Shown piece by piece: positions 19,393 through 28,925 of a stretch of DNA of 64,000 bases. The DNA lies in assembly GCF_003696315.1 (NCBI RefSeq), contig NZ_RFFN01000001.1, positions 310,001 through 374,000 of the forward strand. The letters are read 5' to 3'. Below the pieces are notes generated by a model. It did not search any database. It saw only the letters and a list, made by a program, of their open reading frames with translations, and had not been told where the DNA came from. The position numbers and the translations under genes are program-made. Each line of letters opens with the position of its first letter. Position 1 is the stretch's first letter. The DNA is from Pseudomonas songnenensis (GTDB lineage: Bacteria; Pseudomonadota; Gammaproteobacteria; Pseudomonadales; Pseudomonadaceae).

Positions 19393-19575
19393 ATGAAGTG
19401 GAATTATCTATTGGCCTGCGCCCTGAGCGCGCTTGCCATAGCGGGTTGTTCACCGGACGAAGAAGAGTCGGCGCTGGACAACAACACCCGCAACCAGCAG
19501 GAATATCAGAACACCGCGACCGATCCCGCAGGGCCGCGACAGATTTCCCCGCCGTCCAACCGGACCAACGAATAA
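19393..19575 (+). CDS. Very small lipoprotein
   Basis: A 60-residue lipoprotein: signal peptide with lipobox IAGC (Cys 19), then an acidic, Asn/Gln-rich tail without repeats. CAGGAGAAA precedes the ATG. It follows the Gly-Thr lipoprotein by 64 bases and begins its mature part alike (CGPDE versus CSPDE), so the two are probably related and co-expressed. Function unknown. Confidence 0.7.
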   Translation: MKWNYLLACALSALAIAGCSPDEEESALDNNTRNQQEYQNTATDPAGPRQISPPSNRTNE

Positions 19576-19596
19576 GCGAATGTGCTGCTGCGCTGG

Positions 19597-20781
19597 CTAG
19601 ACGTACTGTCCGGCCGCGTAGCCAGATGCCCAGGCCCACTGGAAATTGAACCCCCCCAGGTGGCCGGTGACGTCGAGGACTTCGCCGACGAAATACAGTC
19701 CCGCGGATTTCTGCGATTCCATGGTCTTCGACGACACTTCCCGCGTGTCGACTCCCCCCAGCGTCACCTCCGCGGTGCGATAGCCCTCGGTTCCGGCGGG
19801 AACCAGCTGCCAGTCCGCGAGTTTTGCGGCGATCGCTTCCAGTTCACTGGGTACGTACTGCTTGAGCGGCTTGGACTCGAACCAGTGCTCGCACAACAGG
19901 CCGGCCATCTTGCGGGTGAAGACTTCACCCAGCACCGTTTTCAGCTCGGCGTTGGGCCGTTCCTGTTTCTGCGTGGCCAGCCACTCGTTCAGGTCAAGGT
20001 GGGGCAGCAGGTTGATATGTACCACGTCGCCTGGTTGCCAGTAGGAGGAGATCTGCAGGATCGCCGGCCCCGACAAGCCGCGATGGGTGAACAGGATATT
20101 CTCGCGGAAGCTCTGCCCGTTGCAGCTGACCAGGCAGTCTTCGACCGATGTACCGGACAGCTCGGTGCAGATGGTCTTGAGCTGTGGTTCGGTGATGGTG
20201 AATGGCACCAGCCCAGCCCGTGTCGGCAGCACACTGTGGCCGAACTGCCGGGCGATCTGGTAGCCGAAGCCGCTGGCGCCCAGGGTGGGAATCGACAGGC
20301 CGCCGGTGGCGATCACCAACGACTGGCAGCGCACCGCGCCGATGCCGGTCTGCAGCCGATAACCATCCTCATGCCTGGTGATGGACTCGACCGCCGTATC
20401 CAGGCGCAGATCGACGCCTGCCTTGGCACATTCGTCGAGCAGCATCTCGAGGATGTCGCTGGACTTGTTATCACAGAACAGCTGGCCGAGCTTTTTCTCG
20501 TGATAGGCGACGCCGTGGCGGCTGACCATCTCGATGAAGTCCCATTGGGTGTAGCGCGCCAGCGCGGACTTGCAGAAGTGCGGGTTGCTGGAAAGGAAGT
20601 TCGCCGGCTCGGTGTACAGGTTGGTGAAGTTGCAGCGACCGCCACCCGACATGAGGATCTTCTTGCCGGCCTTGTTGGCGTGGTCAAGCAGCAGCACCTG
20701 GCGTCCGCGCGCCGCGGCGGTGAAGGCACACATTAGCCCGGCCGCACCGGCGCCGATCACCACCACGTCAGTCTGCACCAC
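19597..20781 (-). CDS. HI0933/YhiN-type flavoprotein
   Basis: A 394-residue FAD protein of the HI0933-like family. N-terminal dinucleotide site VVVIGAGAAGLMCAF, then KAGKKILMSGGGRCNFTN, which is the family hallmark, and C-terminal FVGEVLDVTGHLGGFNFQWAW. It is probably an NAD(P)/FAD-dependent oxidoreductase; no substrate is established for the family as I know it. Stand-alone leftward gene, convergent with the small lipoproteins. Confidence 0.9.
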   Translation of the reverse strand: MVQTDVVVIGAGAAGLMCAFTAAARGRQVLLLDHANKAGKKILMSGGGRCNFTNLYTEPANFLSSNPHFCKSALARYTQWDFIEMVSRHGVAYHEKKLGQLFCDNKSSDILEMLLDECAKAGVDLRLDTAVESITRHEDGYRLQTGIGAVRCQSLVIATGGLSIPTLGASGFGYQIARQFGHSVLPTRAGLVPFTITEPQLKTICTELSGTSVEDCLVSCNGQSFRENILFTHRGLSGPAILQISSYWQPGDVVHINLLPHLDLNEWLATQKQERPNAELKTVLGEVFTRKMAGLLCEHWFESKPLKQYVPSELEAIAAKLADWQLVPAGTEGYRTAEVTLGGVDTREVSSKTMESQKSAGLYFVGEVLDVTGHLGGFNFQWAWASGYAAGQYV

Positions 20782-20920
20782 TGCTTACCTCGCGCAAAAG
20801 GCGCGATGGTACTCCTGCTGCCGGCTCGGTGCAGCCTGCCATCCGACGAGACGCTGACGTCGATTGGCGTGCTTTGTGCTCTGATTGAAATTGATAGCAC
20901 TTTGCCGGGGGCGAGAGAAC

Positions 20921-21679
20921 TTGACAGGTTTGCGACGTTTTCTTGGGTTGATATTGCTGCTGGCAAGCGCTTCGCTGCCCGCCGAAGTGCTGCGTCTGGC
21001 GGGCAATCCGTGGCCGCCCTATACAGACCGGAGCCTGCCTGGCGAGGGATTGTCCGTAGAGTTGATCCGTACTGCGCTTGGCCGTGGCGGTTATCAGGTG
21101 GAATACATCGAGGTGCCCTGGGAGCGCGCACTGCTCGGCCTGCGCAAAGGCAGCTACGACATGGTCAACGGCTGGCCGACGGTCAAGCGCGTCGACTATT
21201 CCCTCATTTCCCGTCCGTTTCTGATCAACCGGATGCGCTGGGTCCAGCGAAGCGGGAGCGGCATTCGTTATGACGGTCTCGACAGCCTGATCGGCTATCT
21301 GCTTGTGCTGAGCAGGGGTTACACGTACAGCGATGAGCTGGACGACGATACGCGCCTGCAGAAGGGCTATGCCGCCAACTTCGTCCAGGCGGCCACGATG
21401 GTGCTTGCCGGACGTGCTGACCTGACCTTGGAGGACGAGCGCACGGCACTCTTCCACTTCGAGCGGGAGCTGGGGCATGAGCGGGATGCGCTGGCGTTCG
21501 TGCCAGGCGAGTTCAGGCGCGTGGAGCTGTCGTTGCTTGTGCGTCGCGACCACCCTCGGGCGACCGATATCATCGCCACCTTCAACCGGGAAATTGCCGC
21601 GATGGTCGCCGATGGCAGCTACGCGGCGATCTTTGTTCGCCACGCACTGCCTGTCCCGGACGCGTTGCCTCAGCGCTGA
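20921..21679 (+). CDS. Periplasmic solute-binding protein (family 3)
   Basis: About 252 residues with a signal peptide (LRRFLGLILLLASASLPA) and a mature domain opening VLRLAGNPWPPYT, typical of polar-amino-acid-type family 3 binding proteins. It has no partner ABC genes, like many such single pseudomonad proteins that act as sensors or orphan receptors. The start is TTG at 20921, preceded by GGGGGCGAGA; another in-frame TTG at 20885 would add 12 residues. The stop overlaps the convergent yccS stop by 10 bases. Confidence 0.78.
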   Translation: MTGLRRFLGLILLLASASLPAEVLRLAGNPWPPYTDRSLPGEGLSVELIRTALGRGGYQVEYIEVPWERALLGLRKGSYDMVNGWPTVKRVDYSLISRPFLINRMRWVQRSGSGIRYDGLDSLIGYLLVLSRGYTYSDELDDDTRLQKGYAANFVQAATMVLAGRADLTLEDERTALFHFERELGHERDALAFVPGEFRRVELSLLVRRDHPRATDIIATFNREIAAMVADGSYAAIFVRHALPVPDALPQR

Positions 21680-23868
21680 TCCTGGCCCTGACCTGCTGGC
21701 TGCTGTTTGAGCAGGTGGACGGCCATGCTGCGCAGCGGCGCGAGCTGCCGGCAGATCAACCCCAGCTGGGTCTGCACCAGACGATGGGCATCATCCATCT
21801 CGTCCGGGGTCTGTTCCAGCTGCTGCGCCAGCGCCTCTTCCTCCTCGCTGTAGATGGCGATGGGCCGGTTCTGTGCCAGCGCGGCGGCGAGGTCGTCGAG
21901 GCTCGCTGCCAGCTGCTGCGCGGCGCTTTCCAGCAGCGCGTCGCGCGCGTCGTCCGGCAGGCTCTCGCGATGGGCGCCGAGACCGGAGAGGTAGTTGAGC
22001 AGGGTGTGGGAAAGAATCAGGAAGCGAAAGCCGGTTTCGGCATCCTTACGGAAGTGTCCCGGCTCGAGCAGCATGTTCGACAGCGTGGTGGATAACGCCG
22101 CGTCAGCGTTATGGGCGTTACGCCGCGCCAGCCGGTAGGCCAGGTCGTCGCGCTTGCCGCTGTCGTACTGGCGCATGATCTGACGCAGGTAGTCGCTGTT
22201 GCAGCTGAGGGTGTTGGCCACCACCTGGTTCAGACGCCGGCCCTGCCAGTCCGGCAGAATGAGGAACACCGCAGCCGCGGCGATCAGGCTGCCGAGCAGC
22301 GTATCGAACAGGCGCGGCCAGATCAGCCCGTAACCGTCGCCGACCTGGTTGAAGCAGAACAGCACCATCAGCGTGATCGCTGCCGTGGCCAAAGTGTAGC
22401 GCGTGCTGCGGGTGGCGAAGAACACCACGCCGGCGACCACCGCGAACAGGGCCTGGATCGGCTGGCTGGGGAACAGATCGAACAGCGCCCACCCGGCGAC
22501 GAGTCCCAGCACGGTGCCGCTGATGCGTTGTACCAGCTTGATGCGGGTGGCCCCGTAGTTGGGCTGGCAGACGAATACGGTGGTCAGCAGCACCCAGTAG
22601 CCTTGCTCCGGATGGATGGCATGCAGCACGGCATAGCCGGTGATCAGGGCAATCGTCATGCGCAGGGCATGGCGGAACAGCAGCGAAGTGGGTGTCAGCT
22701 GCAGGCGAATGCGATTGAACGCCTCGCGCAGCGTCTGCGGTTGCCGATCCAGCAGGCTGTTGTCCTGCTCACCTTCCAGGGTGCCAGGATCACTGGCGCT
22801 GGCGAGCTGGCGTTGCAGGGTGGAAAGGTTGCCGGACAGCGCGCGCAGTGATCGCAGCAGGCCACGCCAGGCCGGGTTGTTCTGCTCGCGCAGGTGTTCC
22901 AGCGAAGCCTGCAGGTCCTCCAGCGCTTGGGCATTGGCTTCGCTGTAACGAAACGCCTGGCGCAGCTGGATGGTTTCACCGAGTTCGGCGCAGGCGCTGG
23001 CCTGCAGGCGCAACAGGCGCTGACAGCGAAACAGCACATCGCTGTGGAAGAACGCTTCGGCCAGCGCCTGGTAGGGGTAATGCGACGAGCTGACCCGCTC
23101 ATGCAGATCCTGGGCGAGGAAATACAGCTTGAGGTAGTGATTGATCTTGCCTCCGGCCCGCCCATTGCCGAGGCGGTGCAGCAGCGTCTCCTTGGCCGCG
23201 TTCAGCGCGTTGACGACCCGGCCGTTCTGCTGCGCCAGTTCGAGGCGCCGCTGTTCCACGTCCAGCTGGCGCACCGGTTCGAACAGGGCGGCCTTGTAAC
23301 GGAAGTACAGCCCCAGCTCGCGGTACAGCCGCGCCAGACTCTGCTGCACCGGTTGATGGGCGAACAGCGCGTTCCAGCACACCGAGAGCAGGCCGTACCA
23401 GGCGGCGCCGGCCACCAGCAGCAGCGGGTCGCGCCAGAAGTGCTGCAGTTCGCCGTTGCGCTGGTCGGCCGCGATCATGCTGTAGATCGCGAGGATCAGC
23501 GTTGCTTGGGCGATGGCCCCGTAGCGTTCGCCGAGCGCGCCGAGCATCACCAGGGCAAAGGTCGAAATTGCCAGCCCCGCGACGAACAGCCAGGGATAGG
23601 GAAACAGCAGTTCGACGGCCACGGCAGCGATGCTGAAGCACAGCAGTGTGACCAGCAGTGCATTCAGCCGGCCCAGCCAGCTGTCATCGGTTTCCGCCAG
23701 CGCACTGGCGATGATGCCGAGGAACAGCGGGATGATCAGCGTCGGCTGGCCGAGGTACCAGCTCAGCCCCATGCTGCCAGCCATGGCGATCAGCACGCGC
23801 AGGCTGTAGCCGAACTTCTCCAGCGCCCAGAGGCGCCGCAGGGATTGGCTGAGCGAGGGTTGCGGCAT
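21670..23868 (-). CDS. yccS: YccS-like inner-membrane protein (FUSC family)
   Basis: A 732-residue protein with two blocks of hydrophobic helices (about residues 20-160 and 395-530), each followed by a long soluble helical region; the layout is that of YccS/YhfK and fusaric-acid-resistance (FUSC) proteins. Landmarks are SLRRLWALEKFGYSLRVLIA near the start and GYWVLLTTVFVCQPNYGATR in the second block. Presumed transport role, substrate unknown. Same direction as dbpA, 135 bases downstream of it. Confidence 0.85.
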   Translation of the reverse strand: MPQPSLSQSLRRLWALEKFGYSLRVLIAMAGSMGLSWYLGQPTLIIPLFLGIIASALAETDDSWLGRLNALLVTLLCFSIAAVAVELLFPYPWLFVAGLAISTFALVMLGALGERYGAIAQATLILAIYSMIAADQRNGELQHFWRDPLLLVAGAAWYGLLSVCWNALFAHQPVQQSLARLYRELGLYFRYKAALFEPVRQLDVEQRRLELAQQNGRVVNALNAAKETLLHRLGNGRAGGKINHYLKLYFLAQDLHERVSSSHYPYQALAEAFFHSDVLFRCQRLLRLQASACAELGETIQLRQAFRYSEANAQALEDLQASLEHLREQNNPAWRGLLRSLRALSGNLSTLQRQLASASDPGTLEGEQDNSLLDRQPQTLREAFNRIRLQLTPTSLLFRHALRMTIALITGYAVLHAIHPEQGYWVLLTTVFVCQPNYGATRIKLVQRISGTVLGLVAGWALFDLFPSQPIQALFAVVAGVVFFATRSTRYTLATAAITLMVLFCFNQVGDGYGLIWPRLFDTLLGSLIAAAAVFLILPDWQGRRLNQVVANTLSCNSDYLRQIMRQYDSGKRDDLAYRLARRNAHNADAALSTTLSNMLLEPGHFRKDAETGFRFLILSHTLLNYLSGLGAHRESLPDDARDALLESAAQQLAASLDDLAAALAQNRPIAIYSEEEEALAQQLEQTPDEMDDAHRLVQTQLGLICRQLAPLRSMAVHLLKQQPAGQGQDQR

Positions 23869-24003
23869 GGAGCGATCCGTTGGTGTAGGCCTGATTGGAC
23901 GAAGCCACCGCGCACGCTGTCACGGTTGGGGCGTGCGCTCAGCCAGCCGGTTCAGCGAACGCAGGCCGGCCTCTGCGCGCGGCGTTACCGGCGCCGGGGT
24001 TTG

Positions 24004-25383
24004 TCAGAGCACGCGTACTTTCAGCGAGCGGCCCTTGATCTTACCTTCATTGAGGCGCTTGAGCGCTTGCTTGGCCACGCCGCGCTCGACTGCGACGAAC
24101 GCCTGGAAATCGAAGATGGCGATCTTGCCCACCTGGGTGCCAGGAATGCCGGCATCGCCCGTCAGCGCCCCGAGGATGTCGCCCGGGCGCAGCTTGTCCT
24201 TGCGCCCCGCGCCAATGCACAGGGTCGCCATCGGCGGTTGCAGCGGCGCTCCCGGCCGGGCTTTCAGGCTGTCCAACGGCAGCCAGTTGAGTGGCGCCTG
24301 CTGCAGTTTCTCGATGGCCTGCGCGCGATGGGCTTCAGCCGGTGCGACCAGGCTCGCGGCCAGGCCCTGGTTGCCGGCGCGGCCGGTGCGCCCGACCCGG
24401 TGCACATGGATTTCCGGATCCCGCGCCAGCTCGACGTTGATCACCATGTCCAAGGCGTCGATATCCAGTCCGCGCGCCGCGACGTCGGTCGCCACCAGTA
24501 CCGACAGGCTGCGGTTGGCGAACATCGCCAGCACCTGATCGCGGTCGCGTTGCTCGAGGTCGCCGTTCAGCGCCATGGCGGAGATGCCATTGGCGCTCAG
24601 ATGATCAACCAGCTCCTGGCATTGCTGCTTGGTGAAGCAGAACGCCACGCAGCTCTCCGGGCGGAAGCTGGCCAGCAGGCGCGTCACCGCCTCCATGCGC
24701 TGGTCGGGATCGATCTCGTAGAAGCGCTGCTCGATCTGCGCATCATCGTGCAGCGCTTCGGCGCGCACCTGTTGCGGGTCGCGCATGAAGCTCGAGGAAA
24801 GCTGTTTGATGCCGGCGGGGTAGGTGGCCGAGAACAGCAGGGTCTGCCGCTTGGCCGGGGTCTGGCCGATGATCTCGGCGATGGCGTCGTAGAAGCCCAT
24901 GTCCAGCATGCGGTCGGCTTCATCGAGTACCAGGGTGTTCAGCCCGTCGAGCTTCAACGTGCCCTTCTTCAGGTGTTCCTGCACCCGGCCCGGCGTACCG
25001 ACGATGACATGCGCGCCATGCTCGAGGGAGGCGATCTGCGGCCCGATCGATACGCCACCGCAAAGCGTGAGGATCTTGATGTTGTCTGCCGCCCGCGCCA
25101 GACGGCGCAGCTCCTTGGCGACCTGGTCGGCCAGTTCGCGTGTCGGACACAGCACCAGCGCCTGGCAGCCGAAATACCGTGGGTTCAGCGGATCGAGCAG
25201 GGCGATACCGAAGGCGGCCGTCTTGCCGCTGCCGGTCTTGGCCTGGGCGATCAGGTCGTGGCCTTTGAGCATGACCGGCAGGCTCTGCGCCTGGATCGGC
25301 GTCATCGCCGCGTAGCCGAGCGCTTCGAGGTTGGCCAGCATGGCGGCGGAAAGGGGCAGGGAGGAAAAGGCGGTACTGGGCAC
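24004..25383 (-). CDS. dbpA: ATP-dependent RNA helicase DbpA
   Basis: A 459-residue DEAD-box helicase. The Q motif is at the start (MTPIQAQSLP), motif I AQAKTGSGKT, motif II VLDEAD, motif III SAT, and motif VI HRVGRTGRAG. The C-terminal approximately 75 residues (KLRPGDILGALTGDAGIPG and GKIAIFDFQAFVAVER) are the DbpA RNA-binding domain that recognises hairpin 92 of 23S rRNA. It acts in large-subunit ribosome assembly. Confidence 0.95.
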   Translation of the reverse strand: MPSTAFSSLPLSAAMLANLEALGYAAMTPIQAQSLPVMLKGHDLIAQAKTGSGKTAAFGIALLDPLNPRYFGCQALVLCPTRELADQVAKELRRLARAADNIKILTLCGGVSIGPQIASLEHGAHVIVGTPGRVQEHLKKGTLKLDGLNTLVLDEADRMLDMGFYDAIAEIIGQTPAKRQTLLFSATYPAGIKQLSSSFMRDPQQVRAEALHDDAQIEQRFYEIDPDQRMEAVTRLLASFRPESCVAFCFTKQQCQELVDHLSANGISAMALNGDLEQRDRDQVLAMFANRSLSVLVATDVAARGLDIDALDMVINVELARDPEIHVHRVGRTGRAGNQGLAASLVAPAEAHRAQAIEKLQQAPLNWLPLDSLKARPGAPLQPPMATLCIGAGRKDKLRPGDILGALTGDAGIPGTQVGKIAIFDFQAFVAVERGVAKQALKRLNEGKIKGRSLKVRVL

Positions 25384-25564
25384 GGGAGAGTCTTCAGGCG
25401 GGAATCGGTCTGCAGTCTATCAGGCTGCCGGCGCATGCGCCGGTCACACGGCTCGGGTGTGGCGATGGGCCGGCATCGTGAAACGTTTTGAAAGGCCGGC
25501 AGACGGAACCCCGTGCAGGGGTTTCGATCGAAAATTGTCCACTATCCGCTCCCAGGAGGTTGTT

Positions 25565-26074
25565 TTGTCTCGCGTTCTTTTCCTAGCCGGACTGCTGGCG
25601 CTACCCGCGTTCGCTGCCGAGCCCACCCTCTACGGACGTTACGAACACATCAAGATCGAAGAGATCGGCAAGACCTTGCCCGCCAAGATGGATACCGGGG
25701 CCATGACCGCGTCCCTGTCGGCACGGGACATCGAGCAGTTCGAGCGCGATGGCGAAGACTGGGTCCGCTTCCGGCTGGCCGTCGACGGCGCCGATGACAC
25801 TTTATATGAGCAACGCCTGCTCGGTATCAGCCGGATCAAGACACGCGCCGAGGAGTCCGGCAACGTCGATCCGAACCGCGAGCCGCCACGAGCCGAGCGT
25901 CCGATTGTTGGCATGCAGCTGTGCATTGGCGATCAGTTGCGCGACGTGGAGGTGAACCTGACCGATCGCACCCACTTCAGCTATCCCCTGCTGATCGGCG
26001 CCGAGACCATCCGTGAACTGAACGCCGCCATCTATCCCACCGCGAAGTACACGGCGGGTCAGCCAGCCTGCTGA
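25565..26074 (+). CDS. Secreted retropepsin-like protein (RimK-linked/DUF785 protease family)
   Basis: A 169-residue protein with a signal peptide (SRVLFLAGLLALPAFA) and a domain with KMDTGAMTASLSA, an Asp-Thr-Gly motif as in retropepsin-like aspartic proteases, and LLIGAETIRELNAA later. It belongs to the ATP-dependent zinc protease/DUF785 group, which is often next to RimK; no rimK is near. TTG at 25565 is chosen as start because AGGAGG ends 5 bases before it and the signal peptide begins there. Proteolytic activity is not established by the sequence alone. Confidence 0.78.
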   Translation: MSRVLFLAGLLALPAFAAEPTLYGRYEHIKIEEIGKTLPAKMDTGAMTASLSARDIEQFERDGEDWVRFRLAVDGADDTLYEQRLLGISRIKTRAEESGNVDPNREPPRAERPIVGMQLCIGDQLRDVEVNLTDRTHFSYPLLIGAETIRELNAAIYPTAKYTAGQPAC

Positions 26075-26792
26075 CGCATTGGCCACCGGCACGCCGCGGC
26101 GAGTCGACCAGGCAGCTGGCCTGAGCTTCGAAAGCTGATCCGGCAGCGCGGCCCCGCGTTGCTGCATCAGCCCTTCATCCGGGGCGGCCGCTGCCGCTGG
26201 CTGGCAGTGGCCGCAACGCGACCTGAATGCCCTCCCCATCAAGCGCTCCCCATGCGGCGGCGGAGATCAGCACGCCTTGGCCACGTGGCAAGCCGACCCT
26301 GTGTCGGCGCTGCAAGAAGCTACGCGCCGCTTCGTTTGCCATTAAAAGGCAATATAACGGGTTTAATTTAAATGTCTGATGTGTGTTGATATATATAAGT
26401 CTGAATATCTTTTATATCTAAGACGGCTCTTTTAATTAAAGCCTTGTTGTTTGGCTGCTGTTTGTTAGTTGGCGATGCGGCCGGATTAATTGTGACTGGT
26501 CGGTATTGAGATTGCCCCGGCGGGCGGGGCGAACTCGGCGGGCGAGGTGCCGCGTCAGCTCGCCGCACGAGGCGGCGTCAAAACCGTCTGCCACGAAGGT
26601 TACGGCGAGTAGCTTGCTTGATAGCTCCTGGCCACCCCGGGCGGCATTCTTCAGGGGCTTTTCAGTACCTGGATTGGTCTTCGCGTGTTGTTCGTCAGAC
26701 TAAAGTCGGGGCTTTCATTCAGAAAGGCACCCCTGTTAAATTCAGCATGTGGGTTCCCTTCACACGTAATAAAAATAAGGCGGAGAACGTCA
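26075..26792. other. 718-base intergenic region with an AT-rich segment
   Basis: No convincing gene on either strand. It holds an imperfect long inverted repeat (26141-26156 with 26180-26196), and a markedly AT-rich stretch at about 26340-26470 with TTTAATTTAAAT, TATATATAAG and CTTTTAATTAAAG palindromes. A GC-rich stretch with repeated CGGCGGGCG-type words follows near 26520-26580. It precedes the DUF4212-symporter operon and probably contains its control region; no sigma factor site was fixed. Confidence 0.6.
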
Positions 26793-27056
26793 ATGGCCGA
26801 CAACGATAAAGAAAATGCTGCTGCGTACTGGAAGGCGAATGTTCGCCTTATCACTTGGAGCTTAGTGGTCTGGGCTCTTGTCTCATACGGTTTCGGTATC
26901 CTCCTGCGTCCGCTGGTAGCCGGCATCCCCGTCGGGGGAACTGACCTGGGCTTCTGGTTCGCTCAACAGGGTTCCATCATCACGTTCATTGCGATCATCT
27001 TCCACTACGCGTGGCGGTTGAACAAATTGGACAAGGAATTCGGGGTTGAGGAGTAA
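26793..27056 (+). CDS. DUF4212 small membrane subunit
   Basis: An 87-residue protein with two hydrophobic helices (about 20-40 and 52-75) and the pattern YWKANVRLITWSLVVWALVS. This DUF4212 type accompanies VC_2705-family sodium/solute symporters. The start ATG 26793 follows GGCGGAGAA; it ends 3 bases before the symporter gene, so the two are translationally linked. It is probably an accessory subunit. Confidence 0.88.
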   Translation: MADNDKENAAAYWKANVRLITWSLVVWALVSYGFGILLRPLVAGIPVGGTDLGFWFAQQGSIITFIAIIFHYAWRLNKLDKEFGVEE

Positions 27057-27059
27057 GCC

Positions 27060-28829
27060 ATGAGCCAATATTGGATCAACATGCTGTTCGTGGGCGCCTC
27101 GTTCCTGCTGTACATCGGGATCGCGGTCTGGGCTCGCGCTGGGTCGACTAAGGAATTCTACGTTGCCGGTGGTGGTGTTCACCCCGTTACCAACGGTATG
27201 GCGACCGCAGCAGACTGGATGTCTGCCGCTTCCTTCATTTCCATGGCCGGTCTGATCGCTTCCGGCGGTTATGCCACTTCCGTTTACCTGATGGGCTGGA
27301 CCGGTGGCTACGTGCTGCTGGCTATGCTGCTGGCTCCCTACCTGCGCAAGTTCGGCAAGTTCACCGTGCCGGACTTCATCGGTGACCGCTTCTACAGCCG
27401 CGGTGCTCGTCTGACTGCAGTTGTCTGCCTCATCCTGATCTCCGTTACCTATGTAATCGGTCAGATGGCGGGTGCTGGTGTGGCGTTCTCCCGCTTCCTG
27501 GAAGTGAGCAACTCCGCCGGTATCTGGATCGCTGCCGCAATCGTGTTCGCCTACGCTGTATTCGGCGGCATGAAGGGCATCACCTACACCCAGGTGGCTC
27601 AGTACATCGTTCTGATCATCGCCTACACCATTCCGGCCGTGTTCATCGCCATGCAGCTGACTGGCAACCCGATCCCGATGTTCGGGATGTTCGGTACCCA
27701 CGTCGACTCCGGCGTGCCGCTGCTGGACAAGCTGGATCAGGTCGTTACCGATCTGGGCTTCGCTGCCTACACCGCTGACGTCGACAACAAGCTGAACATG
27801 TTCCTGTTCACCCTGTCGCTGATGATCGGTACTGCTGGTCTGCCGCACGTAATCATTCGCTTCTTCACCGTACCGAAGGTTGCTGATGCTCGCTGGTCCG
27901 CTGGCTGGACTCTGGTGTTCATCGCCCTGCTGTACCTCACTGCTCCGGCCGTTGCCTCGATGGCACGCCTGAACCTGGTTAACACCATCTATCCGGAAGG
28001 CCCGCAGGCCGAAGCGATGCGTTACGAAGATCGTCCGGAATGGGTACAGACCTGGGAACGTACTGGCCTGATCAAGTGGGAAGACAAGAACGCCGACGGT
28101 CGTGTGCAGATGTACAACGACGCTAACGCCAACTTCACCCCGACCGCTACAGAGCGTGGCTGGAACGGCAACGAGCTGACTGTGAACAATGACATCATCG
28201 TTCTGGCCAACCCGGAAATTGCCAACCTGCCGGGCTGGGTCATCGGTCTGATCGCTGCGGGTGCCATTGCGGCAGCCTTGTCGACAGCTGCGGGGCTGCT
28301 GCTGGCGATTTCCTCGGCAATCAGTCACGACCTGATCAAGACACTCATCAATCCGAAGATCAGTGAGAAGAACGAGATGCTGGCTGCTCGTCTTTCCATG
28401 ACGGCGGCGATCCTGCTGGCTACCTGGCTGGGCCTGAATCCTCCCGGATTCGCGGCGCAGGTAGTGGCACTGGCGTTCGGTCTCGCGGCAGCGAGCCTGT
28501 TCCCGGCGCTGATGATGGGTATCTTCTCCAAGCGCGTGAACAGCAAGGGTGCGGTCGCCGGTATGCTGGTCGGTGTGATTTCCACCGCGGTGTACATCTT
28601 CCTGTACCTGGGCTGGTTCTTCATCCCTGGCACTGCGAGCATTCCGAACACCCCTGATCAGTGGTGGATGGGCATCTCCCCGCAGGCCTTCGGTGCCGTG
28701 GGTGCCATGCTGAACTTCGCTGTTGCCTACGCTGTGTCGATGGCTACCGAAGCTCCGCCGCAGGAAATTCAGGATCTGGTCGAGAGCGTTCGTACCCCGA
28801 AAGGTGCTGGCGTTGCGCTTGACCACTAA
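27060..28829 (+). CDS. Sodium:solute symporter, VC_2705 family (acetate-permease-like)
   Basis: A 589-residue symporter with about 13 hydrophobic helices and SSS-family motifs (FYVAGGGVHPVTNGMATAAD, GAIAAALSTAAGLLLAISSA). It is larger than typical ActP because of a soluble insert near residues 305-385 (YEDRPEWVQTWERT and following), a hallmark of the VC_2705 group. Cargo is likely a small carboxylate such as acetate, by analogy. Codons here end in T much more often than in flanking genes (many GGT, GCT, CGT), which in a GC-rich genome suggests high expression or a separate origin. Confidence 0.9.
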   Translation: MSQYWINMLFVGASFLLYIGIAVWARAGSTKEFYVAGGGVHPVTNGMATAADWMSAASFISMAGLIASGGYATSVYLMGWTGGYVLLAMLLAPYLRKFGKFTVPDFIGDRFYSRGARLTAVVCLILISVTYVIGQMAGAGVAFSRFLEVSNSAGIWIAAAIVFAYAVFGGMKGITYTQVAQYIVLIIAYTIPAVFIAMQLTGNPIPMFGMFGTHVDSGVPLLDKLDQVVTDLGFAAYTADVDNKLNMFLFTLSLMIGTAGLPHVIIRFFTVPKVADARWSAGWTLVFIALLYLTAPAVASMARLNLVNTIYPEGPQAEAMRYEDRPEWVQTWERTGLIKWEDKNADGRVQMYNDANANFTPTATERGWNGNELTVNNDIIVLANPEIANLPGWVIGLIAAGAIAAALSTAAGLLLAISSAISHDLIKTLINPKISEKNEMLAARLSMTAAILLATWLGLNPPGFAAQVVALAFGLAAASLFPALMMGIFSKRVNSKGAVAGMLVGVISTAVYIFLYLGWFFIPGTASIPNTPDQWWMGISPQAFGAVGAMLNFAVAYAVSMATEAPPQEIQDLVESVRTPKGAGVALDH

Positions 28830-28882
28830 CTGATAATGCAGCCGGACGTCAGACCTGCTCTGACACGAGGTTGAAGTAGAAG

Positions 28883-28913
28883 TCGGGCTTCCATTTGGAA
28901 GCCCGATTTTTTT
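28883..28913 (+). terminator. Symporter terminator
   Basis: Stem TCGGGCTTCC / GGAAGCCCGA, loop ATTT, then seven Ts, 53 bases past the symporter stop and 12 bases before the next gene. Confidence 0.92.
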
Positions 28914-28925
28914 AGGGGGTTGTAT

